Positions 47,523-59,795 of a stretch of DNA of 64,000 nt are shown here, piece after piece; within the stretch, counting starts at the first letter, position 1, and each line of letters starts with the position of its first letter. The position numbers and the translations under genes are program-made. Location: the NCBI GenBank assembly GCA_013368315.1, contig JAACJM010000310.1, positions 1-64,000 on the forward strand, in the 5' to 3' direction. The notes beneath the pieces were generated by a model, which ran no database searches, was not told where the DNA came from, and saw only the letters and a list, made by a program, of their open reading frames with translations. This DNA is from Tetrapyrgos nigripes. Its lineage: Eukaryota > Basidiomycota > Agaricomycetes > Agaricales > Campanellaceae.

Positions 47523-48821
47523 ATGAAACCAGTGGTTGAAGTACCTTTGGTTAAGTCCATCCTGAAGAGAGATGAAAAATCTAAAACTTATGTCCCACCA
47601 CACAAAAGAGTGGAAGAAGAATCAGAGTCTGAATCAGAGACTGATTCACTGCTAGTGGCAAAAGCTATCGAACCTAAAGAAAAAGGATCTAGCGGTAGAC
47701 CCTTTGACAAGAATATACCAGTAAACAGGGAAAAGTTGGCAGGTTCCAGCTTACCTGAAACGCCAAAACTTGTCGAGAAAACGTCAACCGCTAAAATTGT
47801 AACAAGAGAACAACCTAAAAAGATCCATCCTCTATTAGATGGAGTAGAAGATTCGAGAGAGCCTTTGTTATTGACTGGCATAGAACAAAGAATAGTGGAC
47901 AAAATCTTACAAGGAGATATAACTATGCAAGCAGCTGAAGTAGTGGCAACATCTCCTGCAGTAAAACGCTTGTTAAAGAGAAGGTTGAACAACTTAAATG
48001 TGAAACCTAGAATACGCAAGAGGAAGGTTCAAGTCAATAAACTAGTGGTAGCAGAAAATGAAAGAGATCCTGAAGAGGAAATCTACTTTGCAGTTGAAGA
48101 CTTTGAACAACCATCTATGGAAGTCTTTGTGCAAGGCAAAGGTAGATTACTGCCAAATTCTATTGTTCACTGAGATGTGGTAGAACAGTTCTTGAAACAC
48201 AGACCAGAAGAGAAAGGAAAGCGACTAGTTATCGCGGCAAGACCGTTTGATGACTTACAAGTTACTTATCCTACTATCAATGGGTCTAGTCAACAAGTAG
48301 AGTGTATTATGGATAATGGTTCTCAAATAGTATCTATGAATACTAGCGTAGCTGCAGGATTAAACCTAGCTTGGGACCCAGATCTAGTTATACATATGGA
48401 AAGTGCTAATGGTACTGTTTCCCCTACTAGAGGATTGGCTAGAAATGTACCTTTCAAGTTTGGCGACGTAAAAGCTTACCTTCAAGTCCATATTATGGAT
48501 GATTGTCCTTATCAAGTGCTACTGGGTAGGCCCTTTGATGTACTATGTGAAACCTCAGTAAAGAACACCAAGGAAGGGGGTCAGTTTATTACTGTTCATG
48601 ATCCTAACTCGGATCAAAGGTGTACAATTCCTACTTATGCTAGAGGACAGAAGCCTAGAATTCTACCTCTGCCAGTAGATAAGTTTGTAGATCAAGAAAC
48701 TGGTGAAGAAGTTCCCCTCCCTTTGGAAGATAGTGAAGGAGTAAAAGAAGAAGAAAAGAAGGAAGAATCAAAGGGAGAGAACCCTGAATCAAATTTTCAA
48801 GGGTCCTCGATGAACTGTTAG
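47523..48821 (+). pseudogene. gypsy-B Gag-Pol linker and aspartic protease
   Basis: Two open segments in one frame are separated by a single TGA at 48171-48173. The first is a charged linker (VPLVKSILKRDEKSKTYVPP, then PLLLTGIEQRIVDKILQGD). The second contains the protease: VECIMDNGSQIVSMNTSVAA carries DNG in place of the usual D(S/T)G, followed by YQVLLGRPFDVLCE. The Asp is kept, but the altered DNG and the internal stop both argue for inactivity. The frame differs from that of Gag, so a frameshift separates them. Confidence 0.75.
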
Positions 48822-48944
48822 AGTTGCAGGGAGAGGTAGCCCTTTCCTTTGAAATAGATGAGAAAGGAGAAATCATGATTAGCGGTTTCACCGCTACTCG
48901 GAATAAAAGCTTTACTAAATGCGATAAAAGAGAAAGATCCTAAG

Positions 48945-50191
48945 GTGAGCCAGCTATTACAGCAATATAAGGCTCAGCAAAACTCTAAGAATCCAGAGAT
49001 AGTCAACGCCAATATGTTTAATAGAGCAGCATCGTCTCCGACTAGAGGAACGAATGCGAAAGAAACTAGCAGTGACGAAAAGGATGTAAAGAGTACCTTT
49101 GGAAAATACAAGTCAGTAGCGGATAAGGTTAAGCCAGTTAAGATGGACTTACCGCCAGAATTCAGGATAACAAGGAACATAACTGGCGATCCTTTAAAAG
49201 ATATACCAGAGTTACCTACGAATCCCCCTGAGTTCATGCCTGGTGAAAGATACATGCAAGAAAGGAAGGAAATCATTGATCAGAATGGCCTGAAGAAAGG
49301 AAACTGTTGCACGTACTTATGAAGTTACAAGAACTTGGCTTTGCGTGGAAAATGGAAGAAGCTGGGAACTTCAAAGTGGAATTTTTCCCACCAATCAAGT
49401 TAGCAGTTATCCCACATATACCTTGGGTGGAAAAGAACTATCCTATACCACCAGGAAAATATGTGGAGATCTGTGAACTCATCAAGGAAAAGATAGCAGC
49501 AGGTACTTACGAGCCATGTAACGGAAGTTATCGAGGAAAATGGTTCTGTGTGTTAAAGAAAGATGGCAGAGTTCAGATTGTACATAGTCTTGAACCTTTG
49601 AATAAAGTAACGATTCAACACTTAGGTGTGCCACCAGCAACTGCGGATGTGGCTAGAGAGTTTATGGGAAGAGCTTGTCTAGGAACACTAGATATCTTTG
49701 TTGGTTACGACCACAGATACATAGATGAATCCTCAAGAGATATGACTGCTTTCCAGACGCCCTTTGGGTTGCATAGGCTGGTTAAACTACCTATGGGATG
49801 GACTAACTCAGTTCCTATATTCCATGATGATGTTACTTATATTCTTAAAGAAGAGATACCTCATGTTACTATTCCTTATGTAGATGATGTACCGCTAAAA
49901 GCTCCAGTGTCTAGATATGAGACTGAAAATGGAGGATATGAGACTATACCAGAAAATCTGGGCATAAGGCGTTTTGTTTGGGAACACTTCCAAAATGTGA
50001 ATAGAATCATTCAGAGAATGAAGTATGCGGGTGGTACTTTCTCTGGGAAGAAGACTTTCTTGTGTAACCCAGAAGCCACAAGTGTAGGCCACAAGTGTAC
50101 TTATGAAGGAAGAGAACCAGAGGAAAAGACTGTGGAAGTAATTAGACAATGGCCCGAGCCTAAAGACCTTTCTGAACTAAGAAGTTCTTAG
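48945..50191 (+). pseudogene. gypsy-B reverse transcriptase
   Basis: The first segment, to 49322, holds the pre-RT linker (DLPPEFRITRNITGDPLKDI). A frameshift near 49310 leads to the RT: IPHIPWVEKNYPIPPGKYVE, GKWFCVLKKDGRVQIVHSLE, then LDIFVGYDHRYIDE, TAFQTPFGLHRLVKLPMGWT, and the catalytic YVDD in TIPYVDDVPLKAP (49876-49914). The C-terminal KKTFLCNPEATSVGHKCTYE is typical of gypsy RT. The reading stops at 50191. Confidence 0.85.
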
Positions 50192-50205
50192 GTACTGCAG
50201 GAACT

Positions 50206-50947
50206 TTGAGGGTCTATGTAAAAGATTATGCGGAAATAGCAGGACCTTTGTATGATCTAACCAAGAATGTACCATGGCAGTGGACTAGCGTTGAACAGTC
50301 GGCCTTTGATAAAGTCAAAGTAGCAATTACAATAGCGCCACCGCTAAAAGCAGTAAAGTATGATCATGCAAAAGGGATTGGATTAGTGGTAGACACTTCC
50401 TACAAAGTTATGGGGTACTATCTCTTTCAAGAAGATGAGCTAGATCCTAAGAAAAAGAATTATCTATACTTCGGATCTATAAGACTCAACAATAGAGAAG
50501 CAAGGTTCTCACAACCAAAGAGAGAGCTTTATGAGCTAAAACTAGCGCTTGAAGACTCTTTCTACTATACTTACGGATGTCGAGATCTTATTGTCTATAC
50601 AGATGCTAGTTATATTAAAGGAATGTTGGATAATCCTAGTATGGGTCCTAACGCTACTATCAATCATTGGATCGAAGACATTAGCAAGTATCAGTTCGAA
50701 CTAGTGCATGTAAAAGGCAAGACTCACATATTAGTGGATGGATTGTCTAGAAGACCTTCATCTGAGTGTTCGGAAGTACCTAGAGCTCAACCTAAAGTCG
50801 AAGAAGACGAAATGGATAAAGATGAGGGACTTCCTTTACGATTCCAAATGGGTGAAGATGAAACTGAAGCACCGTATGAGTTTGAGGACTTTAAGCACCT
50901 CATTGATACTAGGGGAGGCTACTTAAATGGATTGGCGAAAGAAATAG
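50206..50947 (+). pseudogene. gypsy-B RNase H, truncated
   Basis: It continues pol in another frame: YVKDYAEIAGPLYDLTKNVP, GIGLVVDTSYKVMGYYLFQE (RNase H entry), REARFSQPKRELYELKLALE with the Glu, DLIVYTDASYIKGML with the Asp, and VKGKTHILVDGLSRRP. It reaches FKHLIDTRGGYLNGLAKEI, which in full elements precedes the integrase, and is cut there by the join to copia RT. Integrase is missing. Confidence 0.8.
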
Positions 50948-50991
50948 GAGTTCAGGGATTATGGAGAGCCAGATGTAGTATTGGGTATGAC
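50948..50991 (+). repeat. 44-bp direct repeat, right copy
   Basis: Identical to 41547-41590. After it the copia RT frame continues naturally (MTVQIHKATGDISLHQCPLI), so this copy is in its original context on its right side. Confidence 0.9.
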
Positions 50992-51833
50992 AGTTCAGAT
51001 TCACAAGGCTACTGGGGATATATCCCTTCACCAATGCCCACTGATTGAAAAGACATTGAAGGCGTTTGGAATGGAAAATTGTGCTACAAAATACACCCCA
51101 TTATCTCTAGGAATTGAATTCATTGATAGCCAACCTCAGCCCATCTCCACTGCCAATAAACTCTACATGGTTGACAAGAACTACTACAGCCTCATCAGTG
51201 TGCTCAATCATATCGCTTTGGGTACTCAACTAGATATCGCATTTGCAGTCTCCCTATTACAGTGGTATGCTAATGACCCTTGACCAATTCAGTGGGCTGC
51301 TGCTCTTCATCTCCTTGCATACCTCAAGACTACTGCAAATCTCCAAATCACCTACCATCATCACATTGAAGGAAATACTTCAGACAGGATAAAGCCCATT
51401 GGTTTTGCTGATGCCTCTCATGCAGATGTCAAAGAGGAGGAGGGTCTCGCAACTCAGAAGTCTAAATGGGATATGTGTTCTTGGTGGCAGGGGAGCTGTT
51501 TCATGGTCATTGTCCAAACAGAGGGTAGTGGTGTTATCTACAACGGAGGCAGAGTATCTCTCAATGGTTCATGCAGGGAAGCAGGCCATATGGATGTGGA
51601 AATGGTTAGATGGAGTTGAAATGAGAAGGGATTACCCATTCATCATCAACATTGACAACACAAGTTCCATCTCGCTCACTGAAGCTACCACCAAACATGG
51701 ACACACCAAGCACTTCGATACTGCATGGGCATGGATTCAAGACACCATTAGAGAGGGGGTCTCTACTCAGGAGAATGTTGCTGATGTGATGACCAAGTCG
51801 TTGAGTCATCTGTTATTCAAGAAGTTTGTGTGA
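50948..51833 (+). pseudogene. copia-C reverse transcriptase end and RNase H
   Basis: It resumes RT at VVLGMTVQIHKATGDISLHQ, continues KTLKAFGMENCATKYTPLSL and ALGTQLDIAFAVSLL, then has a stop at 51281. RNase H follows with GAVSWSLSKQRVVVLSTTEA and EYLSMVHAGKQAIW. Its end, TKHGHTKHFDTAWAWIQD and ENVADVMTKSLSHLLFKKF, is the typical copia pol C-terminus. Confidence 0.8.
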
Positions 51834-51861
51834 GGAATTAGGCTTAACAGTTGGATAGAAG

Positions 51862-52158
51862 AGTCTAGGGACTCAGAGTCCCTAGATAGGAGCTATAGGG
51901 CCAATTCCCATTTTAAAAGTATCTGTTTCTTTCTTCCTATCCTTACTTCCTTATCTTGTACTCCAAAGCACACATCCATGATCCATAGCTTATGCCTGCC
52001 TCACATATACCTAGCCATATTGTACCAAACACCCCAGTCATCTACACTGTATTGTATGACTCCTGGGGCGTGTATTCATTTCATCTCATACTTACTATAT
52101 CTTTACAGATCATATTTATCTACAGTACTTAAGTACTAACTTGTACTTATTCTCTATA
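51862..52158 (+). repeat. 3' LTR of copia-C (about 297 bp)
   Basis: It matches the 5' LTR from AGAGTCCCTAGATAGG to TTCTCTATA, with scattered substitutions; the first bases differ (GTCTAGGGACTCAGAG). GCAAA follows at 52159. A purine-rich tract (GGATAGAAGAG, 51853-51863) precedes it. Confidence 0.8.
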
Positions 52159-52163
52159 GCAAA

Positions 52164-53879
52164 ATTTCTATGGCCTCAACACCTTCTGCTCTGTGGGCAA
52201 TGTCTTGTTCTGAGTCTTTGAGAAGATTCCACACTGCCAGGTCAAAAAGTATTGTGATGGATTACCTAATCTCAACAATGGCTCTGGCAGCCTTCGTTCT
52301 CATACTTACTCTATAAGTGAAAAAGAGATACCGACAGCCTGAAGCATCGTCATATCCTCCTTGAAAAGATGAGTACATCAAACTGGCAAGCACCAAGTCC
52401 AGAGAGTTCTTTACGACAAGGACAAGCTTCAAGTTGTGGAAGATTATAAAGAGTACCCAGACAAGTATCAGAGAACACAGACTACTGTACCATTTTGACT
52501 GAAAGTTCAGTAACGCGTAACAGGGGGGGTCTGAACTAACCAAAATAAATTTTCATAACACATAACATAGGGTTCTGAACTGAGTTCATAACATTTTCTA
52601 TATAGGGGTATTTTTTTGCACAGTCCATATAGAGACATTTCGAGGAGGGAGCAGCTGTCTTTTAACAGGTTTTGGGATGAAAAATTGGCTCTTGGCCAGT
52701 TTTCTCTCAAGTGACGCACTAGACGTGTAACATAAGCTGAACCTTTGGTCAAAATGGTACAGTAGTTTGGTGAAAGAAGTAGCAACTGTTGCAGGAGAAT
52801 CTTCCCCTTTCTCGGCCAGAGCAGCATGAGCTCATCAAGTCAATACAGCAATGTATACACCTGTACTGGAGTCTCTGGACAACATCATTGCACATCTGGA
52901 CGTTATTCTCAGGTATGTCTTTCTCATCAATGAGGTACAAATGCTGTAATAGCATTTCATTTCATTCTTACTTTACAGCTTAGCCCACATCTCCACGAAC
53001 ACACCGGAACCCTATGTCATGCCCATAGTTGTAAGCTGGGACGTAGTGAGTAGCAATATTTCACCTTTGTCCAGGTAGTATGGCCCCCGTTAATATATCC
53101 ATTTAGGAACTTCAACATACAATGATTTTGGTCTGGCTGGGCTATTTCAGAGGGAGAAACTCAAACATAACCATTTCTGTTCCATTGACCTGACCATAAC
53201 TGCACTTGTCTGTAGTAGGGTTGGAAAGTTTGGTCGTGAACTTTGGTCCAGACCAAACTTCACTGGACTGAACCTGTAGTCTGACTCAAAGTTCAGAAAT
53301 TCTGAGAACTGGACCACAAGTTCAGTTCATGGTCCAATGAGTCATTGGAATTGGTTTGGACTGGTAAAATTTGAAGCCAAGTGGGACAGATTTTTAAGGC
53401 ACCCGAATTGTGTCTTTGTCTTCAACCACCATGTGCACTCTTCGTCAGTTTTGTGCCAAGTTTCTGGGTGGGTTGGTATTGTATGCTACTGACATATAGG
53501 GTTTCTGTTCCTCTACTAGGCCAAATATATCATTTTTGTGCCTATTATCTGTGTGCTTTTGTCAGCTTTTCAATGAAGGCAACGCTGCTAGCCAAATGAG
53601 AGTATATTGGCATTGTTCACTGAGTTACAGGTAAAGTATCAGGTCTGCCTCTAATTCAGTTCTTTCTTTGAAACTTTTTTTTTCTTTCACAAAGCCTCAC
53701 CACCCTGCTGAACAGCATTGTTTGACGAGGTACCAGCAACATTCCAGTTCAGCGTCCAATTCAAAACTTTTTTCTTTCTTTTACAAACCCTCTCTACCCT
53801 GTGGAACATTTACCTGCCTGCTGACACATCTTACACATCTTCGGAGGCACTAGAAAGGTATAAATACCTCAAGGTGAGC
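52164..53879. other. No recognisable gene
   Basis: Only short frames. Around 53220-53380 there is repeated GGACTG/GGTCCA/AGTTCA wording, resembling the subterminal region of a decayed DNA transposon, without a convincing partner end. Its right edge may include the 5' end of the hAT element at 53880. Confidence 0.35.
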
Positions 53880-56800
53880 CTCAAGTTTTTGCAAGAACCA
53901 TGACAACTGTGCCCTTGGCCCAGATGGCAAGCTCCCTGATGCCTCTCTGATTGCGTGGGACTATGATCCTGATCCTACTGTTGTTCCTCCTGGTTCTCAA
54001 ACCTCGTCCTCTCCTACTTCTACTTCTCAGACTATTCGGAACACATTTGATGTTCTCACCTCACGTGGACATGCTCAGGCTACAACTGTTGCTGGTCAGT
54101 GCAAATCAGCCAGAACCTGTTGTCCTACCCAAAAGATGCTTGAAAACAACACTTCTAGCACCAACAGCAAGCGCAAGGCCTCTCCAAGTTCAGAATGCCA
54201 TCCCCCTGCCCGCAAAGTGGCAAAAAATCAGAATCAGAATAAGTGCTCAGATGATGCGACAGATCTTGATATCTCTGATGTGGATATGGACACTTTGGAC
54301 AAGTCTGAAACTGATGATGAGTCTGAGGTTCAGGTGCTGGACTATGACACTATGAAATTGCTCAATGCTGGTGACGTACATCACACACTTTAATTTATTG
54401 ATTTGTTCACATTGACTTGCTCTTCACAGATCTTTGTTGCGGCTCTCTCAAAAGCATCCCATACTTGGGATGTTTATCTCATCTTCGAGAAGGCGGAGTG
54501 CACCAACCCAGACACTAATGTAACCCAGTCAGGCCACATATGTGGCATTTGCAGGTATTCTTTTCTTTTTAGTATACACCCAGAGAATTTTTCTGATATT
54601 TTTGTTTTAGGAAGAAACAGTTACCAGCGAAAACTTGCTTTATGACTGGGAGTGTGACCAGTCTTTGCAAGCACATTGCACAGTGTGTGACATTGATTTT
54701 TTGCCTACTAATATCTAATGGCAAATTTCAGCAATAAGGACCATTTCACTGTTTACAAGGGTATTACAATGAATGCTACAGCAATTCCAGCTTTGTCTAA
54801 CAATATTTCAAGTTGAGTGTCTGAAATAGTGCCCACTGATCAGTACTGAACAATGTTTCAGACAAACTACACTGGACAGTGTTGTCGTTAAACAACCTAC
54901 AGTTGAATTCAGCATTGCAGGACTGCGTGACTACATTGTGGAGCTTGTAGTTATCAAGGATAAGGTATGGTAATTCTTTTACCAATTATTCAAATCTGAC
55001 TTCTTAACTTCAACTTAACTTTCCAAAAAAAAAATAGGTGTTGTGTTTTGTTACTTGCCCATCATTTCAGTATCTCTTACAGTTTTGTCAGCCAGCTATA
55101 AAAGACAAAGATTTCATCTGTAGAAAGACTCTCTGAACTGAGATTCTGCAATGTGCAGAATCTGTCACCAACATCATCAAGGCAAAGATAGCTGTAAGGA
55201 ATTCTGTGTTTATTTTTACAGGCCATTTACTGATTCTACATTGAACTATAGGGTGTTCCAGGCAAGGTTTCAACCACCTTTGACTTGTGGACATCTGATC
55301 CTTGCAATCCATATATGTCTATTACGGCACATTATATTTGGGCACCAGAGGATCATCCCAATGACTGGACACTTCAATGCGAGCAACTTGAATTTGCTCC
55401 ATTCTTTGGACATCATTCTGGTGCCAATCAGGCAGCTGTCTTGACAAAGGCCTTTGAGAAGTTTGGAATTGATCGTAACAAGGTGATTTTTTGTAGATCC
55501 TGTGTCTGTGCCATACATTCTCACTTGCATCTCTATACTAGCTGGGCTGGCAAACTGCAGACAATGCATCCAACAATGATACCACTATGCAAAACATTGC
55601 CGGTGTACTCAACAAGGCCAATGAAGGCAGTGAACTAGATTCTGATGACCCTGAATTCTGGAATGCTTCTGAGCAGCGCATTTGGTAACTTACTTTTCAG
55701 ATTTCACTTATGGATGGGCATATATTGATGTGATCTTAGGTGTATGGAGCACTGTGTTCATCTAGGTGCTGGGGCCTTCACAAAGGGAATCACCCTAACG
55801 TCTAGTGTCATTGTCCCAGATCCAGAGCAACCTGAAGATAACAGAAATGAAGATCTGTCTCAAGTTGACGAGTTTGCACCAGGTGATGTAGTTGGAAAGT
55901 TTTTGGCCCTAATCAGACAAGTATGTTTCCTTTTCACTGTATTTTCACTGCATTGACATTTGGATACAGATACATGCTTCTCCCCAGGCCCATGCATATT
56001 TCAAAAAGTGTTGTATCTCAACCAACAATCAGCCTCTTGAATTGAAGCTCTGGATTCGTACCTGGTGGGCTTCTCTGCATGATGCATTGGATAGAGTAAT
56101 TGTTCTCGAAAAGGTATGCACATTGTCCATTTCTTGAGATGGTATTCATTTATTTGACTTAGGCAATTATTCTCTTCACACAGACCACTGATGACAACGA
56201 AAGGGTTCCAAAATTGAAGAACAAGTCCTATCTTGACTATTGCATGAGCCATGTTGACTGGGATCATCTCAAGATAGTTCACAAGGTTTTGTCGGTGATA
56301 TGCCAGACAAAATTCGCAGTAGTAAAAACAACTAGCGTAGTCCATAATAAAGCAGTGTTGACATCTCTTAAGGGAATATAAGGACTAGAGTGAGCCCTGA
56401 GCTGCTAGTTAAAACCTAGCAGACTAGAAAAGTGATAATATAATAATAATTAAGTGCTTATGGATGAGTATGCTCATTCTAAGTACTATGATAGATGTAT
56501 ATTATCCAAGGTGGTAATGGCAGACCCAAGTAATGATATAGATAGAGGTCCTAAGGGACTATAAACATATCCTATTACTACTGCTAGTACCGCTAAGGTA
56601 ACTTAAAGGGATGGTGAAATAGGGATAGCCCCTATTCACGAGCAAAGGCAGACATGCACGCAACACAAAACTTCAGCCGAAGGCTGATCAGAAAGGCTAT
56701 AGCAGTATCGGACATTCGGAACTAAACTCGCTAGGGTCTAGATCTATGAGATCGGTGGATTCTGAAGGTACCGAGAGTATTGGAGGAATATTATGGGATC

Positions 56801-58740
56801 CTACAGAGCATCTGTGGACGGAAGTAGGACAATATGTATATGTACGGAATCCTAGAAACGTCAGGAATCTAACGATGAAGAAGGGACGCCTAGCAGGACA
56901 CTCTATAAAGAGATATAGAGGATAGAGGCGCTAGAGCACAGCAGATCCAAAAGATTGGAGTAAGACCCAAATGGGTAACAGTATTTCTGGATTGGGACTA
57001 TACCCTTGGCAAATGCTAGAGAAAGTGTTGAAGAGTGTAGGACAACGCTAGGAAGAAAGGATAAAGTGCTACATAGAGCTGGACTCTAGTAGAAGACAAG
57101 TATGGTACTTACCTAGTCAGGGGAGGCCTGACGCTAGATGAGTAAGACTGTACAATGGACATAACAACGGCATAAAGAAACTACGGCTACACGCGTATGT
57201 TCCTAGTGAAAGGGTGCGCTAGTGGATACTGTAGTCATAGGTGGAGCTTGGTGCATCAGCAATACTGGCTGCCCTAACCAGAGCAGTACTCAGAATAATG
57301 AGACGGATTAAGCAAGAGGGACTAAAGAAATCCCTAACCAAAAATTTAGATAATAAATGGACAGTTGATAGATACCCGATATAGCAGGACTTTACTTACG
57401 AGGAAAGTAGGCAGACCTCACTAGCGATTTTATTGTGCATTTGTAATTTTCTTTGCGTACCTTTTTGCAGACATTCAAATTAAATCAGTAACTGTATAGT
57501 TGTAGCTACCAGTAGTATAAAAGGACCAGGTATTACGTACTGTAGAGTACCAGATTCTGCTAGTAATTAGTGGAAACGTGAAACACTGGACTAAAGCTTC
57601 TATCATTTACTTTGCACTCCAAAAGAGTATAAATTGTGTGTTGGTTATAACAAGTGTCTATAAAATTTAACAAGTGTGGTTATAAAATTGTGAACTTATT
57701 GTGTTTGACCTTTTGGTCTTTGTGTGTGTGTTTGTGATTTTGAACTAAGGCATTTGTGGCCTTCCAACTGTGTTAGATCTTTAGGACTTGTTAGTCCATT
57801 TGGTGTTATATTTGTGTCTTCGCGCACTAGCACAAAAGTGTTATCAAAACCCTACAAAAAGTACTTATAGTACAAGATTGGTTGAGACTTTGAGTACTTT
57901 GACTACTCGGAACACTCGTCTTTCAATATTGTATAAAGGTTTTTGTGTGTTTAGTACATAAGTACATATTTACCAAATAATACCTATTATCGGTACATAG
58001 GTAGAGATGTGGAATATAACTATATCTTCTGAAATGTCATTGGTCTAGCTCCCTGCTCAAGCAACTCAGTCATTCTCCAGCTCTCGTCATCCTACACTCT
58101 CGAAAACTATACCCACTTTAGAGTATATGCGTTCAATGTGGGTTGCAATGTCTGAGAACACTTGCTTTTTGCCCGTCAAGTCAGCACTGCTCAAAGGGAT
58201 CGAGAATATTGATAAATGGTACAATAAAGTTGATGATAGTCCCGCATATTTTATTACTCTTGGTCTGTCTGGCATCTCATTATTATTTTTATGGATATTC
58301 ATGATGTTTCAGTTCTGAATCCAACAATCAAGCTTGCGTATGTCATGGGAAAATGGCATAGCGATTGGGTTGAGGCTGGAATGGCTGCACTGGAGCACGA
58401 GGCAAGTGATTTGTGAAATTTATCTTAATGAGTGATCCGCAGTTAACTTCTATCCATTACCATTAGTTTGACAAGTATTACATTCAGCCACAACAAGGCA
58501 CTCTTTCTAATCCCTTGTCATCAAGTGCCTCAAGTATGTCTGTTGTCAGAATATCTGCAATCAAACACTAATATGTATATCCTACAGCTGTTATTACTGG
58601 TAGTGGATTCGGCCATGGCTGGATGATGGCTGCTATTCAAGACAGATTGCGTGTGGATGCAGCTATCAATTCTGATCCTCAAGCAGAACTGCGTCATTAT
58701 CACTGTGGGCAAACACGCGCCTGGTTTGATGCCAGCTGGG
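53880..58740 (+). pseudogene. hAT transposase 2, split by a solo LTR
   Basis: A second, different hAT transposase with many short exons. The N-terminal part reads NCALGPDGKLPDASLIAWDY. A BED-like zinc finger follows (GHICGIC..TGSVTSLCKHIA, completed by NKDHFTVYK, about 54530-54765). The core has FDLWTSDPCNPYMSITAHYI (55280-55335), HHSGANQAAVLTKAFEKFGI, ADNASNNDTTMQNIAG and RIWCMEHCVHLGAGAFTKGI, all typical hAT blocks. After LELKLWIRTWWASLHDALDR and KSYLDYCMSHVDWDHLKIVH the reading is cut by the LTR at 56296. It resumes at 58050 with QATQSFSSSRHPTLSKTIPT and NIDKWYNKVDDSPAYF. It ends near DPQAELRHY (58690); the C-terminal dimerisation domain was not found. Several stops are present. Confidence 0.75.
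56296..57989 (+). mobile_element. Solo gypsy-B LTR, copy 3 (1694 bp)
   Basis: It begins TGATATGCCAGACAAAATTC and ends ATACCTATTA, with TCGGT on both sides (56292-56296 and 57990-57994, one base shared with the LTR start). The core promoter TATAAAAGG is at 57526. No internal sequence is present, so it arose by LTR-LTR recombination inside the hAT transposase gene. It provides the empty site for the M1 MITE of copy 1. Confidence 0.85.
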
Positions 58741-59779
58741 TAAGACCTGGTTGATGTCCAGTCAGTACCCAGCTAAGTCCCAGTGAGTTGTCAGCTGATT
58801 GACACATGGCAAAACATGAGGCATCCTAATAAGGAAATGAAAATTGAAGCAAATCACTTGTACTGTCAAGAGGTAATCTCGCACAACGATTTTACAATAA
58901 GCAGAACCAATACATGATATTCCACCTACTTAACCTACTGTTATATTGCATGGACAATAAACTACCCGCCATCTTCCTTTGAGTTGAATCTGTTATCGAA
59001 AGGCTTGTAAATATTGAAAGAAATTATTGACGCTTTTACTAGACATATCCTTACCTCTGATCAAGACTCATTTTTGAATGGTGCTGAAGATAGTCTTTCC
59101 TGGTAAATACTTACCATTGCATCCAGGAATAAATATTTGGTGTGAATTTATTTGTCTACAACGTACAAATTGCTCATAATTTTTGCTATCAGACTGCCAT
59201 TCAATGTAACATGGGTCTATCTCATGTCTAGAAGGAATCTTTATTTCAGTAGTATGTTGATTCCTACATAGTACTCAACAACGGGGGTAAACAAGGTGAA
59301 ATGGTCCCATAATCTGTCAATTGTATGGCAGGAGCAGGTGTGCTTCATTTCTCTCTGTCTACTGGGAATGCCTAACATAATAATACCTTGAGCTGTCGCA
59401 TACTGTCGCAATTAAATTGTGCTCATGCTGTAGCAGTGATCTCACATATACACAGTGAATATCCTTTTAAGTCCCTTGTACTCGCAGCAAAGAGTGAAAA
59501 TATATGCTAGATCTTTAGAACATATAAAATCTCAATCTGGGAACCCAAATGTGTAATCTGGCTCTGCTATTCTAGGATAAGATGATACTATAGGAGTTCA
59601 ATATTGGCCAACATGCAAATGTGGCTGAGTTTGACTGGTATTGTTTTAGCAATTCACAGAAATGGAATAGCGTAGCTCTGAAAAGCCAAATTAATTCAAC
59701 AGGAAACTGAGCATAGAGTAGGATGATGTCCAGGGAGCACATCCATGAAAACACTCAGTGTTTGGAGTATGCTAATAAT
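58741..59779. other. No recognisable gene
   Basis: Between the hAT remnant and the foldback structure. Frames are short and AT content is high. The missing hAT C-terminus and 3' end could be here in degraded form, but I could not see them. Confidence 0.35.
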
Positions 59780-59795
59780 ATAACACTGGGTGCAA

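Larger units (their letters stand above)
43866..50947 (+). mobile_element. Ty3/gypsy retrotransposon gypsy-B, 3'-truncated
   Basis: It has a complete 5' LTR, primer site, Gag, protease, RT and part of RNase H. It ends abruptly inside pol at 50947 with no integrase or 3' LTR. The left end lies inside the gypsy-A integrase. The right end is fused to copia-C. Two solo LTRs of the same family lie at 37226-39363 and 56296-57989. Confidence 0.8.
35653..52158 (+). mobile_element. Ty1/copia retrotransposon copia-C with nested insertions (16.5 kb)
   Basis: A 5' LTR (35653-35947) and 3' LTR (about 51862-52158) bound one copia element with target duplication GCAAA (35648-35652 and 52159-52163). Inside, Gag, protease, integrase, reverse transcriptase and RNase H lie in copia order. 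A solo gypsy-B LTR (37226-39363) splits it after protease, and a 9.36-kb composite (41591-50947) splits it within the RT. Without the insertions about 5 kb remains, a normal length. Many stops and frameshifts show it is inactive. The LTRs differ at several sites, including their first 15 bases. Confidence 0.85.

Noticed and set aside
41547..50991. 44-bp flanking repeat read as a transposon target-site duplication
   Set aside because: It is far too long for any integrase or transposase type present, and the insert ends are not matching termini of a single element.
53220..53380. Possible additional MITE with GGACTG/AGTTCA subterminal motifs
   Set aside because: I could not find a matching inverted end or flanking duplication.
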